Shown: positions 1 through 7,772 of the stretch, piece by piece | Layout: every line of letters begins with the position of its first letter | Numbering within the stretch: position 1 is the first letter of the stretch | NCBI GenBank assembly: GCA_905193145.1 | Contig: CAJJNP010000009.1 | Coordinates: 1 to 37,683, forward strand | Direction of reading: 5' to 3' | Source: an uncultured Odoribacter sp. | GTDB lineage: Bacteria > Bacteroidota > Bacteroidia > Bacteroidales > Marinifilaceae | Length of the DNA: 37,683 nt | Translations under genes and position numbers: made by a program | Notes under the pieces: model-generated | What the model saw: the letters and a program-made list of their open reading frames with translations, nothing else | Databases searched by the model: none | What the model was told of the DNA's origin: nothing

Positions 1-36
1 AGCTTATTTAATTTGTGGTAATGTCTCTGATTGGTG

Positions 37-58
37 AATTTGCAACCAATTTGCAACC
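37..58. repeat. Tandem 11-bp direct repeat
   Basis: The 11-mer AATTTGCAACC occurs twice head to tail (37-47 and 48-58), just upstream of the first gene's promoter. It could be a regulator-binding site, or the edge of something that lies beyond the window. Only the repeat itself is seen; its role is unknown. Confidence 0.6.
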
Positions 59-88
59 GAATAAGTTTTTGTCTTGTCTGTAATTTTA

Positions 89-96
89 TATTTTTG
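89..96 (+). promoter_or_regulatory. Bacteroides-type -7 promoter element for the beta-propeller lipoprotein
   Basis: TATTTTTG at 89-96 matches the Bacteroidetes -7 consensus TAnnTTTG. A TTTTTG tract at 66-71 could serve as the -33 element, though its spacing (17 bp) is short. It lies shortly before the ATGs at 115 and 127 and argues against the longer ORF that starts upstream at 31. Confidence 0.5.
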
Positions 97-114
97 TCTT
101 TATTTGAATTCAAA

Positions 115-1254
115 ATGTCACTGAAAATGAGAATTATAATTTTGCTTTTTTGTGTTTTTATTTTGGGGTGTAAACAAACGAGCAAATCCTTGGAACAAGG
201 GGCACAAGTAAAATTTATACCTTTAAAAGAAGCATCTTTTGTGGAGGATTTGGCTCCATTCGTAGATACTTTGTTATGTATTGAGCCTGAGTGCCCATTG
301 CCTTCTCCTTTAAGTAAAATGTTGGTAGATAGAGATGGAAGTATGTATATGTTGGGTTTCGGAGGGCAGATGTTGGCATTGACATCGGAAGGAAAGAAAT
401 ATAAAAATCTTGTCGGTCATGGGAGAGCCAATAATGAGTATGTGCGAGTGAGCGATATTGCCTTGCGTCAAACTCCAAAGGAGTTGCTTGTGTTAGATGA
501 GGACAAGGTACTTGTTGTTGGATTAGATGATTCTGTTGTTGTGAAGAATTTTAGAATTCCTGATAATATCCCGTTTGATGGAATAGCACCAGCTGCGGAA
601 GGACACTATTGGCTTTTTTCAGCTTTTCCAGGGAGTGAAGATAATTATTTGTTACGATTAATTGATGAAGAAGGTAGGGTGTTATCCAAAGAGTTGGAAG
701 GTGTTGATTTGGCGGTTAGTTTTATGAATATTACCCAATCAGCGAATAATATTTATTATTTGAAACCGCAGAGTTCAGAGCAGATATTTTATCAATTAGA
801 ACAAGATTCTTTGATTCCTCGCTATGAAGTGGACTTTGGGGATAAAAGTATCCCAGAGCGTTATTATTTTGATGTGACAAAAAATGATATGGCTCAATAT
901 ATGAATGCTCCTTATTTTAAACAGCTTAGTTTTGCTCATGAAACAAAGAATCATTTTTATTTTAAGTGTGCAGGAGAAAATGCCGTGGAGTATAACTTCC
1001 TAATGAATAAAAGGAAGCCGTATGGTGGAATAGCTTGGATAAATCGGGATAAATCCTCAGATATTTATGTGATAGGAGCAGATGACCGCTTTCTTTATGT
1101 TGTGTTTAATAAACATCAAGCAGAAGTATATAATGATTCTAAAGAGACTAATCTATTGTATCGTTATATTGTACAAACAATAGATACTGGGGTTGTCTTT
1201 AAAGATTTGGATGAGGTAATCGTCAAGTTGTCTTTTAAAAATATAATACCGTAA
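115..1254 (+). CDS. 6-bladed beta-propeller lipoprotein (BF3164-like)
   Basis: Predicted cell-surface or periplasmic lipoprotein. I chose the ATG at 115 (379 aa); the in-frame ATG at 127 is equally good. Either gives a lipoprotein signal of short basic start, hydrophobic core and lipobox ILGC, with the Cys at residue 19. The open frame extends back to 31, but that stretch carries the likely promoter. The rest resembles the 6-bladed beta-propeller family common in Bacteroidales (Pfam 17170 type): an opening IPLKE strand, a VGHGRANNEY segment at the place where these proteins often carry a G-x-G-x-x-EY turn, and repeated short beta-strand blocks. Such proteins are often found near surface transport systems, but no SusC/SusD genes are in view, so the ligand is unknown. 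Family assignment fairly sure; function unknown. Confidence 0.75.
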   Translation: MSLKMRIIILLFCVFILGCKQTSKSLEQGAQVKFIPLKEASFVEDLAPFVDTLLCIEPECPLPSPLSKMLVDRDGSMYMLGFGGQMLALTSEGKKYKNLVGHGRANNEYVRVSDIALRQTPKELLVLDEDKVLVVGLDDSVVVKNFRIPDNIPFDGIAPAAEGHYWLFSAFPGSEDNYLLRLIDEEGRVLSKELEGVDLAVSFMNITQSANNIYYLKPQSSEQIFYQLEQDSLIPRYEVDFGDKSIPERYYFDVTKNDMAQYMNAPYFKQLSFAHETKNHFYFKCAGENAVEYNFLMNKRKPYGGIAWINRDKSSDIYVIGADDRFLYVVFNKHQAEVYNDSKETNLLYRYIVQTIDTGVVFKDLDEVIVKLSFKNIIP

Positions 1255-1282
1255 ATGTAGTGGAAATCGGATGATAATTTCC

Positions 1283-1290
1283 TATTTTTG
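1283..1290 (+). promoter_or_regulatory. -7 promoter element for the alcohol dehydrogenase
   Basis: TATTTTTG at 1283-1290 fits TAnnTTTG and sits 22 bp before the ATG at 1313, implying a very short leader. No clear -33 TTTG is present at the usual distance. Confidence 0.5.
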
Positions 1291-1312
1291 TATGAAACTA
1301 TAAATTACGATT

Positions 1313-2455
1313 ATGGAAAACTTTATTTTTCAAAACCCTACTAAATTGATTTTTGGGAAAGGGATGATTGCTCAGTTGTCAAAGGAAATTCCGGCAGGAA
1401 AACGCGTGATGGTGACTTTCGGTGGAGGAAGTGTGAAGAAAAATGGTGTATATGATCAGGTGAAGGAGGCTTTGAAAGCTTTTGAGGTTGTTGAATTTTG
1501 GGGAATTGAATCAAATCCGAAAGTGGAGACTTTGCGTGAAGCTATCAAATTGGGAAAAGAGAAGCAAGTGGATTTTCTGTTGGCAGTGGGAGGAGGAAGT
1601 GTGATTGATGGCACAAAATTAATTGCTGCCGGTTTGTTATATGATGGAGATGCTTGGGATTTGGTTTTGAAGGGGGTAAGCAAGCATGCTGTACCTTTAG
1701 CTACTGTGTTGACTCTTCCGGCAACAGGTTCGGAGATGAACAATGGAGCTGTGATTTCGAGAAAAGAAACAGCTGAGAAATTTGCATTTTATTCTTTTAA
1801 TCCAGTGTTTTCTATTCTTGACCCGACAGTGACATTTACTTTGCCGAAATGGCAGGTAGCTTGCGGTATTGCTGATACTTTTGTACACGTCATGGAGCAA
1901 TATATGACTCGTCCGGGACAGTCTCGTTTGATGGATCGCTGGGCAGAAGGAGTAATCCAGTCGTTGGTTGAAATAGCGCCATCCATCATGGAAAATCAGG
2001 AGGATTATGATAAAATGGCTGATTTTATGCTTTGTGCTACGATGGGATTGAATCACTTTATTGCAATGGGGGTATGTGAAGACTGGGCTACTCATATGAT
2101 AGGACATGAATTGACTGCGTTGCATGGCTTGACTCATGGAGCTACGTTGGCAATTGTATTGCCTGGCTTGTGGCGTACGTTGAAACAGAAAAAAATGGCT
2201 AAACTGGTACAGCTCGGTGAACGTGTATGGGGTATTCAGGATGGGTCGGATGAAGAACGTGCTGATCGGACAATAGAAAAGACAGAGGCATTCTTTCGTA
2301 GTTTAGGATTGCCTACTAGACTAGGAAATGCGCAGATAGGTGATGATACAATTATTGAAATTGAACGTCGTTTTATAGAGAGGAAAGTAGGCTTCGGTGA
2401 AGATGGTGATGTAACTGCCGAGATTGCTCGTCGGATCCTTGAAAACTGCAAATAG
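1313..2455 (+). CDS. Iron-containing (butanol-type, YqhD-like) alcohol dehydrogenase
   Basis: NAD(P)H-dependent group III alcohol dehydrogenase of 380 aa, full length for the family, interconverting aldehydes or ketones and alcohols in the cytoplasm. The nucleotide-binding GGGS motif is present in AVGGGSVIDG, followed by the conserved LPATGSEMN segment. The metal ligands line up with E. coli YqhD (D194, H198, H267, H281) at a constant offset of six: D188, H192, H261 and H275. This places it in the BdhA/YqhD branch rather than the glycerol dehydrogenase branch. It stands alone, with its own promoter, after an unrelated lipoprotein gene and 87 bp before the prenyl synthase ATG. The physiological substrate cannot be read from sequence; aldehyde detoxification or fermentation balance are plausible. 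Confidence 0.9.
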   Translation: MENFIFQNPTKLIFGKGMIAQLSKEIPAGKRVMVTFGGGSVKKNGVYDQVKEALKAFEVVEFWGIESNPKVETLREAIKLGKEKQVDFLLAVGGGSVIDGTKLIAAGLLYDGDAWDLVLKGVSKHAVPLATVLTLPATGSEMNNGAVISRKETAEKFAFYSFNPVFSILDPTVTFTLPKWQVACGIADTFVHVMEQYMTRPGQSRLMDRWAEGVIQSLVEIAPSIMENQEDYDKMADFMLCATMGLNHFIAMGVCEDWATHMIGHELTALHGLTHGATLAIVLPGLWRTLKQKKMAKLVQLGERVWGIQDGSDEERADRTIEKTEAFFRSLGLPTRLGNAQIGDDTIIEIERRFIERKVGFGEDGDVTAEIARRILENCK

Positions 2456-2495
2456 TAATTATTTCTTAAAATAGAGCGTATCGTTCTGTTTTTAC

Positions 2496-2541
2496 GCTTC
2501 TTTTGTTAATTTAGCACCTTGCTTAAATTAACAAAAGAAGC
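2496..2541 (+). promoter_or_regulatory. Perfect 18-bp inverted repeat abutting the prenyl synthase start
   Basis: Arms at 2496-2513 and 2524-2541 are perfect reverse complements (18 of 18), separated by 10 bp, and the second arm ends one base before the ATG at 2543. In a read-through transcript it would fold into a hairpin that sequesters the ribosome-binding region. The left arm also contains TAATTTAG (2507-2514), a near match to the -7 element, so it might instead be an operator. It lacks the U-tract of a classic terminator. Confidence 0.7.
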
Positions 2542-2542
2542 T

Positions 2543-3517
2543 ATGTATACAATAGAAGAGTTACGCAACTGCATTAAGGCAGAGTTAGACAAACAGGAAT
2601 ATGTAGAAGAACCTGTTTCTTTGTTCGAACCTATCAAATACATTATGGAGGATGGTGGCAAAAGGCTGCGTCCGGTGTTGGCTTTACTTGCTTACAATCT
2701 TTATCGGGATGATGTGGAGAAAATTTTGAAATCAGTGATAGGTATTGAGATTTTCCATAATTATACGTTATTGCATGATGATGTGATGGATGATGCAGAA
2801 TTACGCCGTGGACGTCAGACAGTGCATAAGAAGTGGAACAGTAATGTTGCTATTTTAAGTGGAGATGCTGCTGCAATTACAGCTTATAGAATGATTGAAT
2901 CGGTGGATGACGAGTATTTGCGTCGTGTTATTGATGGATTTAATCAAGTGGCGATGGATGTTTGTAAAGGTCAGCAGTATGATATGGAATTTGAAGCTCG
3001 TGATGATGTGACAGAACAGGAGTATATTGATATGATTTATCTGAAAACTTCTGTATTGATTGCAGGTAGTATCCGTCATGGAGCTTTGGTGGCAGGAGCT
3101 CCGGAACATGAGTATAATGCTTTATATGACTTCGGTGGGTATCTGGGATTGGTATTTCAATTGCAGGATGATTATTTGGATGTGTACGGTGATGTTGCAG
3201 AATTTGGGAAAAAAATCGGTGGCGATATTTTAAGCAATAAGAAAACTTATATGTTAATCAAGGCATTGGAGTTGGCCAGTCCAGAAGATAAAGCATTGCT
3301 GAAGGAATGGATTGCTAAAAAAGAGTTTGATCCACAAGAGAAAATTAAGGCTGTAACAGAAATATATAATCGTACAGGAATCAAAGAGGTGGTAATGTCT
3401 AAAATAGATAGCTACATGGCAAAGAGTCGTGAAGCTTTGGCTATGGTGGATGTACCAGAGGAACGGAAGGTATATTTCCGCGAGATGGTGGATTACATTG
3501 GCGGTCGAAAAAAATAA
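2543..3517 (+). CDS. Polyprenyl (geranylgeranyl/farnesyl/octaprenyl-type) diphosphate synthase
   Basis: Trans-isoprenyl diphosphate synthase, 324 aa from the ATG at 2543. A TTG at 2519 extends the frame but falls inside the inverted repeat, so ATG is preferred. The enzyme condenses isopentenyl diphosphate onto an allylic primer through Mg2+ held by two Asp-rich motifs. The first (FARM) is DDVMD at 79-83 in LLHDDVMDDAELRRG, and the second (SARM) is DDYLD at 209-213 in QLQDDYLD. The GGKRLRP motif near residue 45 binds substrate. Chain length is set by residues just before FARM and cannot be judged confidently. The product may feed menaquinone side-chain synthesis. It is the first gene of a closely spaced plus-strand run with dCMP deaminase and a processing protease. 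Confidence 0.9.
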   Translation: MYTIEELRNCIKAELDKQEYVEEPVSLFEPIKYIMEDGGKRLRPVLALLAYNLYRDDVEKILKSVIGIEIFHNYTLLHDDVMDDAELRRGRQTVHKKWNSNVAILSGDAAAITAYRMIESVDDEYLRRVIDGFNQVAMDVCKGQQYDMEFEARDDVTEQEYIDMIYLKTSVLIAGSIRHGALVAGAPEHEYNALYDFGGYLGLVFQLQDDYLDVYGDVAEFGKKIGGDILSNKKTYMLIKALELASPEDKALLKEWIAKKEFDPQEKIKAVTEIYNRTGIKEVVMSKIDSYMAKSREALAMVDVPEERKVYFREMVDYIGGRKK

Positions 3518-3539
3518 ACAATACTGAAATAGATTGATT

Positions 3540-3971
3540 ATGGAAGATAATGCAAAACAACGGCTGTTGGACGTTCGCTATTTGCGTATGGCTCGAATTT
3601 GGGCAGAAAATTCATATTGTAAACGGCGACAAGTGGGAGCGTTGATAGTGAAGGATAAATCTATTATTTCTGATGGATATAACGGTACTCCTTCTGGCTT
3701 CGAGAATATATGTGAAGATGAGCAGGAACGTACGAAACCTTATGTTTTGCATGCAGAGGCAAATGCGATTACAAAAGTGGCGAAATCAAGTAATAGCAGT
3801 GATGGTGCTACTTTATATGTAACAGCTTCTCCTTGTATTGAGTGTGCTAAATTGATTATCCAATCGGGTATTAGACGGGTGGTTTATTCAGAACTATACC
3901 GTTGTAGTGATGGAATTGAATTATTGAAAAAAGCCGGTGTGAAAGTTGATTTTATAGAAATAGAAAAGTAA
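3540..3971 (+). CDS. dCMP/cytidine deaminase family protein (ComEB-like)
   Basis: Zinc-dependent deoxycytidylate deaminase of 143 aa, full length. It would convert dCMP to dUMP to supply thymidylate synthesis. The zinc site is HAE at 71-73, with E73 as catalytic acid, and PCIEC with Cys99 and Cys102. The motif GYNGTPSGFEN is typical of dCMP deaminases rather than tRNA adenosine deaminases. The start is taken as the ATG at 3540; a TTG two codons upstream is also in frame. It begins 22 bp after the prenyl synthase and ends 5 bp before the S41 protease, so co-transcription is likely although the functions are unrelated. Confidence 0.9.
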   Translation: MEDNAKQRLLDVRYLRMARIWAENSYCKRRQVGALIVKDKSIISDGYNGTPSGFENICEDEQERTKPYVLHAEANAITKVAKSSNSSDGATLYVTASPCIECAKLIIQSGIRRVVYSELYRCSDGIELLKKAGVKVDFIEIEK

Positions 3972-3976
3972 AAAAT

Positions 3977-5581
3977 ATGTATAATAATAAGTTCAGAGCG
4001 ATTCTTTTCCCGGTGATATTGGCTGTAGCCGTTGTGTTGGGAATGTTGATTAATGCTGCCATGAGCAGGCAAAAAGTACAGATTCCGGTAGGGAAAAATG
4101 CCATCACTCCGATGCAGGGAGGGAAGTTGGACCTTATTTTGAACATGATTAACTATTCATATGTTGATACGGTTGATATTCATAAAATAGAGGAAAATGC
4201 AATTCCTCATATTTTAAGTGATTTGGATCCACATACTGTGTATATTCCGGCAAAAGATATGCAGCGGGTGAATGAGGAGATGGTGGGAAATTTTGGTGGT
4301 ATAGGAGTGCAGTTTTATAAGTATTTAGATACGGTGACTGTCGTGAAGGTGGTGCCTGGAGGGCCGGCAGAAAAAGCAGGATTGAAGGATGGTGACCGTA
4401 TTGTGCGAGTAAATGATTCGTTGGTGGCCGGATGTAATATGGAAACCGATGCTATTATGAAGTTGATGAGGGGAGAAGTAGGAACTGATGTGACGTTAAC
4501 ATTGGCTCGCAGGGGAGAAGATAAGCCATTCAAGAAACGTGTAGTAAGGGGAAATATTCCAATTAAGAGTGTTGCTGTTGCTTATATGGTAGATGATACA
4601 ACGGGCTTAGTGAAGGTAAACACTTTTGGAATGAATACTTATAACGAATTTATGCAATCATTGGAAAAATTATCGGCGCAAGGAATGAAGAAAGTGATTG
4701 TTGACTTGCGGGATAATGAGGGGGGAATTTTGCCTATAGCAATACAGATGATTAATGAATTTTTGCCTGAGGGTAGATTGATTCTATATACACAGGGGAA
4801 GGCTGCTCCTCGTATGGATTATAATTCTAATGGAAAGGGGCAATATAAAGAATTGCCTTTGGAGGTTTTGATAAATGATTTTAGTGCCTCTGCTAGTGAA
4901 ATTTTTGCTGGAGCTATTCAAGATAACGATAGGGGAATGATTGTTGGAAGACGTTCATTTGGTAAGGGGTTGGTGCAGGAGCAGCGGATATTGCCAGATG
5001 GTTCTGCTTTACGGTTGACTGTCGCTCGCTATTATATTCCTTCTGGCCGTTCTATTCAGAAGCCTTATGACCAAGGGAAAGAGAAATATTACAGCGATAT
5101 TTATGAGCGGATTATGCATGGAGAGTTTTTGCAAAAGGATAGTATTCATTTTGATGAAAACTTAAAATTCAAGACAGTAGGTGGACGCACCGTTTATGGT
5201 GGTGGTGGTGTAATGCCGGATGTTTTTGTTCCGAATGATACCAGTGGATATTCTGATTATTTAGTGGAAGTGAGTCGTAAAAAACAGTTGCTTTATGAAT
5301 ATACCTTTGAATTTATGGATAAACATCGTCCAGAAATGAAAGGTATCAAGAATTATAAGCAACTACTAAAATATTTAGAGCAATTTGATTTGGTGGATGA
5401 AATGGCTGACTATGCGGCTCGTCATGGAGTGAAACGGGACTCCAAGGGTATTCGAGCTTCTCGGACAATATTAGAAACAACTATCAAAGCATTTATTGGT
5501 AGACATGTGTTGGATGATGAGGGCTTTTTCCCGATTTATTATATGGATGATATAACAATAAAAAAAGCTCTTGAGGTATAA
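3977..5581 (+). CDS. S41 family C-terminal processing protease with PDZ domain
   Basis: Envelope serine protease of 534 aa, anchored by an N-terminal hydrophobic segment (about residues 7-27) with the rest in the periplasm. Order of parts: an N-terminal helical region; a PDZ domain around residues 100-190 (GNFGGIGVQFY, then GGPAEKAGLKDGDRIV); the S41 catalytic core with SASASE at 303-308 carrying the nucleophile; Lys330 in FGKGLVQ as general base; then a C-terminal domain. Family members trim the C-termini of exported proteins by a Ser-Lys dyad. The length is typical of Bacteroidetes members. Its stop shares one base with the start of the next gene (TAATG), implying translational coupling to the nuclease. 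Confidence 0.92.
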   Translation: MYNNKFRAILFPVILAVAVVLGMLINAAMSRQKVQIPVGKNAITPMQGGKLDLILNMINYSYVDTVDIHKIEENAIPHILSDLDPHTVYIPAKDMQRVNEEMVGNFGGIGVQFYKYLDTVTVVKVVPGGPAEKAGLKDGDRIVRVNDSLVAGCNMETDAIMKLMRGEVGTDVTLTLARRGEDKPFKKRVVRGNIPIKSVAVAYMVDDTTGLVKVNTFGMNTYNEFMQSLEKLSAQGMKKVIVDLRDNEGGILPIAIQMINEFLPEGRLILYTQGKAAPRMDYNSNGKGQYKELPLEVLINDFSASASEIFAGAIQDNDRGMIVGRRSFGKGLVQEQRILPDGSALRLTVARYYIPSGRSIQKPYDQGKEKYYSDIYERIMHGEFLQKDSIHFDENLKFKTVGGRTVYGGGGVMPDVFVPNDTSGYSDYLVEVSRKKQLLYEYTFEFMDKHRPEMKGIKNYKQLLKYLEQFDLVDEMADYAARHGVKRDSKGIRASRTILETTIKAFIGRHVLDDEGFFPIYYMDDITIKKALEV

Positions 5582-6426
5582 TGGGAAAAAGAAGAAAAAG
5601 AAGAAAAAAAAACAAGACTCAGAGTGGGTTTAAAATATTTTTATATCTAGTAATAGTAGTTTTACTTTTTGGGGTAGGCTACTATTATTATAATGATATA
5701 GAATATTTAGGGAAGACAGTTGTTGAACAGGTAAAATCTGTTGATAATACTTTTGCTGACGAGATAAATATGGCAGATTGTCTGCCGCAGGGAGACTGTG
5801 ATATTGTTCGGCATAAATATTATGTATTGGGCTATAGTGAGGAGCATGAGCAGGCGGTTTGGGTGTATTATACTCCTTGTATTGGAAAAGGAAATGGAAA
5901 AGCTTCAAGAACAAATGATTTCAGAGAAGATCCTGTAGTGGAAACCGGTAGCGCAGATCCGATAGATTATAAGCGAAGCGGTTATGATCGGGGCCATTTA
6001 TGTCCTGCGGGAGATATGACTTTATCGCAAGAGGCGATGAGTGAAACATTTTTTATGTCGAATATGTCACCTCAGGTGCCAAGCTTTAATCGTGGAATCT
6101 GGAAGAAATTAGAAGAACAAGTTCGTATATGGGGTGCTCGAGAGGTGATTTGGGTTGTTACTGGGCCTGTTTTTAAAGATGTGAAGGGTGAAATAGGGGT
6201 AAATAAAGTAACTGTGCCAGGGTATTATTATAAAGTAGTTTATTCGCCTTCTAGAAAAGAGATGATAGGATTTATTATGCCAAATGCTCAAAGTAAAAAA
6301 TCAATTGTAGATTATGTTGTATCGGTTGATTCTGTAGAAGTATTTACCGGTCTTGATTTCTTCCCTCAATTGCCGGATGCATTGGAAGATTGTCTAGAGG
6401 CTGCTTCTAATATAAAAAGATGGTAA
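5581..6426 (+). CDS. Membrane-anchored DNA/RNA non-specific endonuclease (DRGH family)
   Basis: Nuclease of the Serratia NucA/EndoG superfamily, 281 aa. After a very basic N-terminus (run of R and K) comes one hydrophobic segment at about residues 19-41, so the catalytic domain should face the periplasm or exterior. The hallmark DRGH motif is at 136-139 (YDRGHLCPAGDM), where the His activates water, followed by the Asn-bearing FMSNMSPQ segment that helps hold Mg2+. Its start overlaps the protease stop by one base. Family members degrade DNA and RNA for nutrition or clearance; a role coupled to the neighbouring protease is only suggested by the overlap. Confidence 0.9.
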   Translation: MGKRRKRRKKNKTQSGFKIFLYLVIVVLLFGVGYYYYNDIEYLGKTVVEQVKSVDNTFADEINMADCLPQGDCDIVRHKYYVLGYSEEHEQAVWVYYTPCIGKGNGKASRTNDFREDPVVETGSADPIDYKRSGYDRGHLCPAGDMTLSQEAMSETFFMSNMSPQVPSFNRGIWKKLEEQVRIWGAREVIWVVTGPVFKDVKGEIGVNKVTVPGYYYKVVYSPSRKEMIGFIMPNAQSKKSIVDYVVSVDSVEVFTGLDFFPQLPDALEDCLEAASNIKRW

Positions 6427-6440
6427 ATTAGAGAAGATAA

Positions 6441-7382
6441 ATGGGCGAACAGGTATATAAGTTTCATTTTGCTCCTTTGCAGGGGTATTCAGACCATATT
6501 TTTCGAAATGCTTTTGAGAAATATTTTGGTGGTATAGATGTTTATTATACACCTTTTATTAGAATAGAGAAAGGTGATTTTCGTAAACGCGATTTGCGGG
6601 ATATTGGTCCGGAGTTTAATCATGGTTTAGAATTAGTGCCGCAGATTTTGCCGGGTACGCACGATGAATTTTGTCGTTTGGTAGAGATGTTATGTGATAG
6701 AGGATATTGTAGGGTAGATGTGAATTTAGGTTGTCCGTTTCCTTTGGTTGCAGGTAAGAAGAAAGGTGCAGGAATGTTGCCTTATCCAGAGTTGGTAGAA
6801 GAAATATTATGTGCGATGAAAGAGTTCTCGGATATACAGTTTTCATTGAAAATGAGATTAGGGTGGGAGGATGTGAAAGAGAGTCTGTTATTGGTGGACA
6901 TAATTAATTGCTTTCCGTTGGAACATATAACGTTGCATGCCCGTACGGGAAGACAACAATATAAAGGTAGTGTCCAACTTGATGCTTTTGCAGCATTTTA
7001 TGAATTAGTAAAACATCCTTTATTCTATAATGGAGATATATTGACCATTGAGGATATAAAGCGAATTTTGGGTATGTTTCCTGCTTTAAAAGGCATTGCT
7101 ATTGGGAGAGGTTTACTTGCAGATCCATGGCTAGTTGCAGCGTATAAGCAATTGAATATCGGTGATGAAAAGAAGCATAAGGAAGTTTTGGCTCTTTTTC
7201 ATTATGAATTGTTTTCTGCCTATGCTGCCGTTTTACAAGGAAATGCTCAGCTGTTAAGTAAGATGAAGTCTTTTTGGGAATATTTTTTACCGACAACAGA
7301 TCGAAAATTATTGAAGATGATAAAGAAATCTAATCGTATATCTCAGTACAATGAGGCTGTGAAATTGATTTTCGGGAGATGA
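6441..7382 (+). CDS. tRNA-dihydrouridine synthase
   Basis: FMN enzyme of 313 aa that reduces specific uridines in tRNA to dihydrouridine. Landmarks are the opening APLQGYSD, the catalytic Cys98 in VNLGCPFP, the HARTGRQQYKG phosphate and FMN segment near residue 170, NGDI near 205, and IGRGLLADPWL near 220. These are standard Dus features. The length and the loop after Cys98 (KKKGAGML) look closest to the DusC side of the family, but which tRNA position it modifies cannot be assigned. It starts 14 bp after the nuclease, and its stop overlaps the next start by four bases (ATGA). Confidence 0.92.
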   Translation: MGEQVYKFHFAPLQGYSDHIFRNAFEKYFGGIDVYYTPFIRIEKGDFRKRDLRDIGPEFNHGLELVPQILPGTHDEFCRLVEMLCDRGYCRVDVNLGCPFPLVAGKKKGAGMLPYPELVEEILCAMKEFSDIQFSLKMRLGWEDVKESLLLVDIINCFPLEHITLHARTGRQQYKGSVQLDAFAAFYELVKHPLFYNGDILTIEDIKRILGMFPALKGIAIGRGLLADPWLVAAYKQLNIGDEKKHKEVLALFHYELFSAYAAVLQGNAQLLSKMKSFWEYFLPTTDRKLLKMIKKSNRISQYNEAVKLIFGR

Positions 7383-7759
7383 AGAAGATATTGTATATAA
7401 CGGTTGGAGTTATTTCTGTTGTATTGGGAATTATTGGGATTTTTGTTCCAGGACTGCCAACAACACCTTTTTTGCTGTTGAGTTCTTGGTTGTTTTACAA
7501 AAGTTCTAAGAGCATGCATGATTGGTTACATCGTTCTTATTTAGGAAGGTATATTCGTCGTTACGAAACGCAAGAAGGAGCGAGTATATTATCAAAAGTG
7601 ATATCTTTGGTGTGCATGTGGATTATGATATCAATTTCTGCATTCTGTTTTTTTGAGCATCCCCATGCCCGTATCGTGTTAATGATACTTGGATGTATTG
7701 GAAGTTATTGTGTATTGTTTGTGGTTCCTACCGCATCTAAAAAGAAAAAACGGCTTTAA
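7379..7759 (+). CDS. DUF454 / YbaN-family small membrane protein
   Basis: Inner-membrane protein of 126 aa with about three hydrophobic segments: residues 4-30 (with the characteristic GIFVPGLPTTPFLLLSSW motif around the end of the first segment), then two near 75-95 and 97-115. The conserved GLPTTPF and the following FYKSSKSMHDWL are diagnostic of the DUF454 family. The function of the family is not known. The gene overlaps the Dus stop by four bases and is the last gene of the run; its stop codon lies inside the terminator palindrome that follows. Confidence 0.85.
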   Translation: MKKILYITVGVISVVLGIIGIFVPGLPTTPFLLLSSWLFYKSSKSMHDWLHRSYLGRYIRRYETQEGASILSKVISLVCMWIMISISAFCFFEHPHARIVLMILGCIGSYCVLFVVPTASKKKKRL

Positions 7760-7769
7760 AGCCGTTTTT
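7746..7769 (+). terminator. Bidirectional rho-independent terminator
   Basis: A perfect 24-bp palindrome (AAAAACGGCTTT and its complement) with A and T flanks on both sides, between convergent DUF454 and leuS. It includes the DUF454 stop codon (7757-7759) and ends 3 bp before the leuS stop, so it probably ends both transcripts. Confidence 0.85.
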
Positions 7770-7772
7770 CTA

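Noticed and set aside
1697..2137. Minus-strand open frame over the alcohol dehydrogenase
   Set aside because: Antisense shadow of a gene whose metal ligands and motifs are intact; composition not protein-like.
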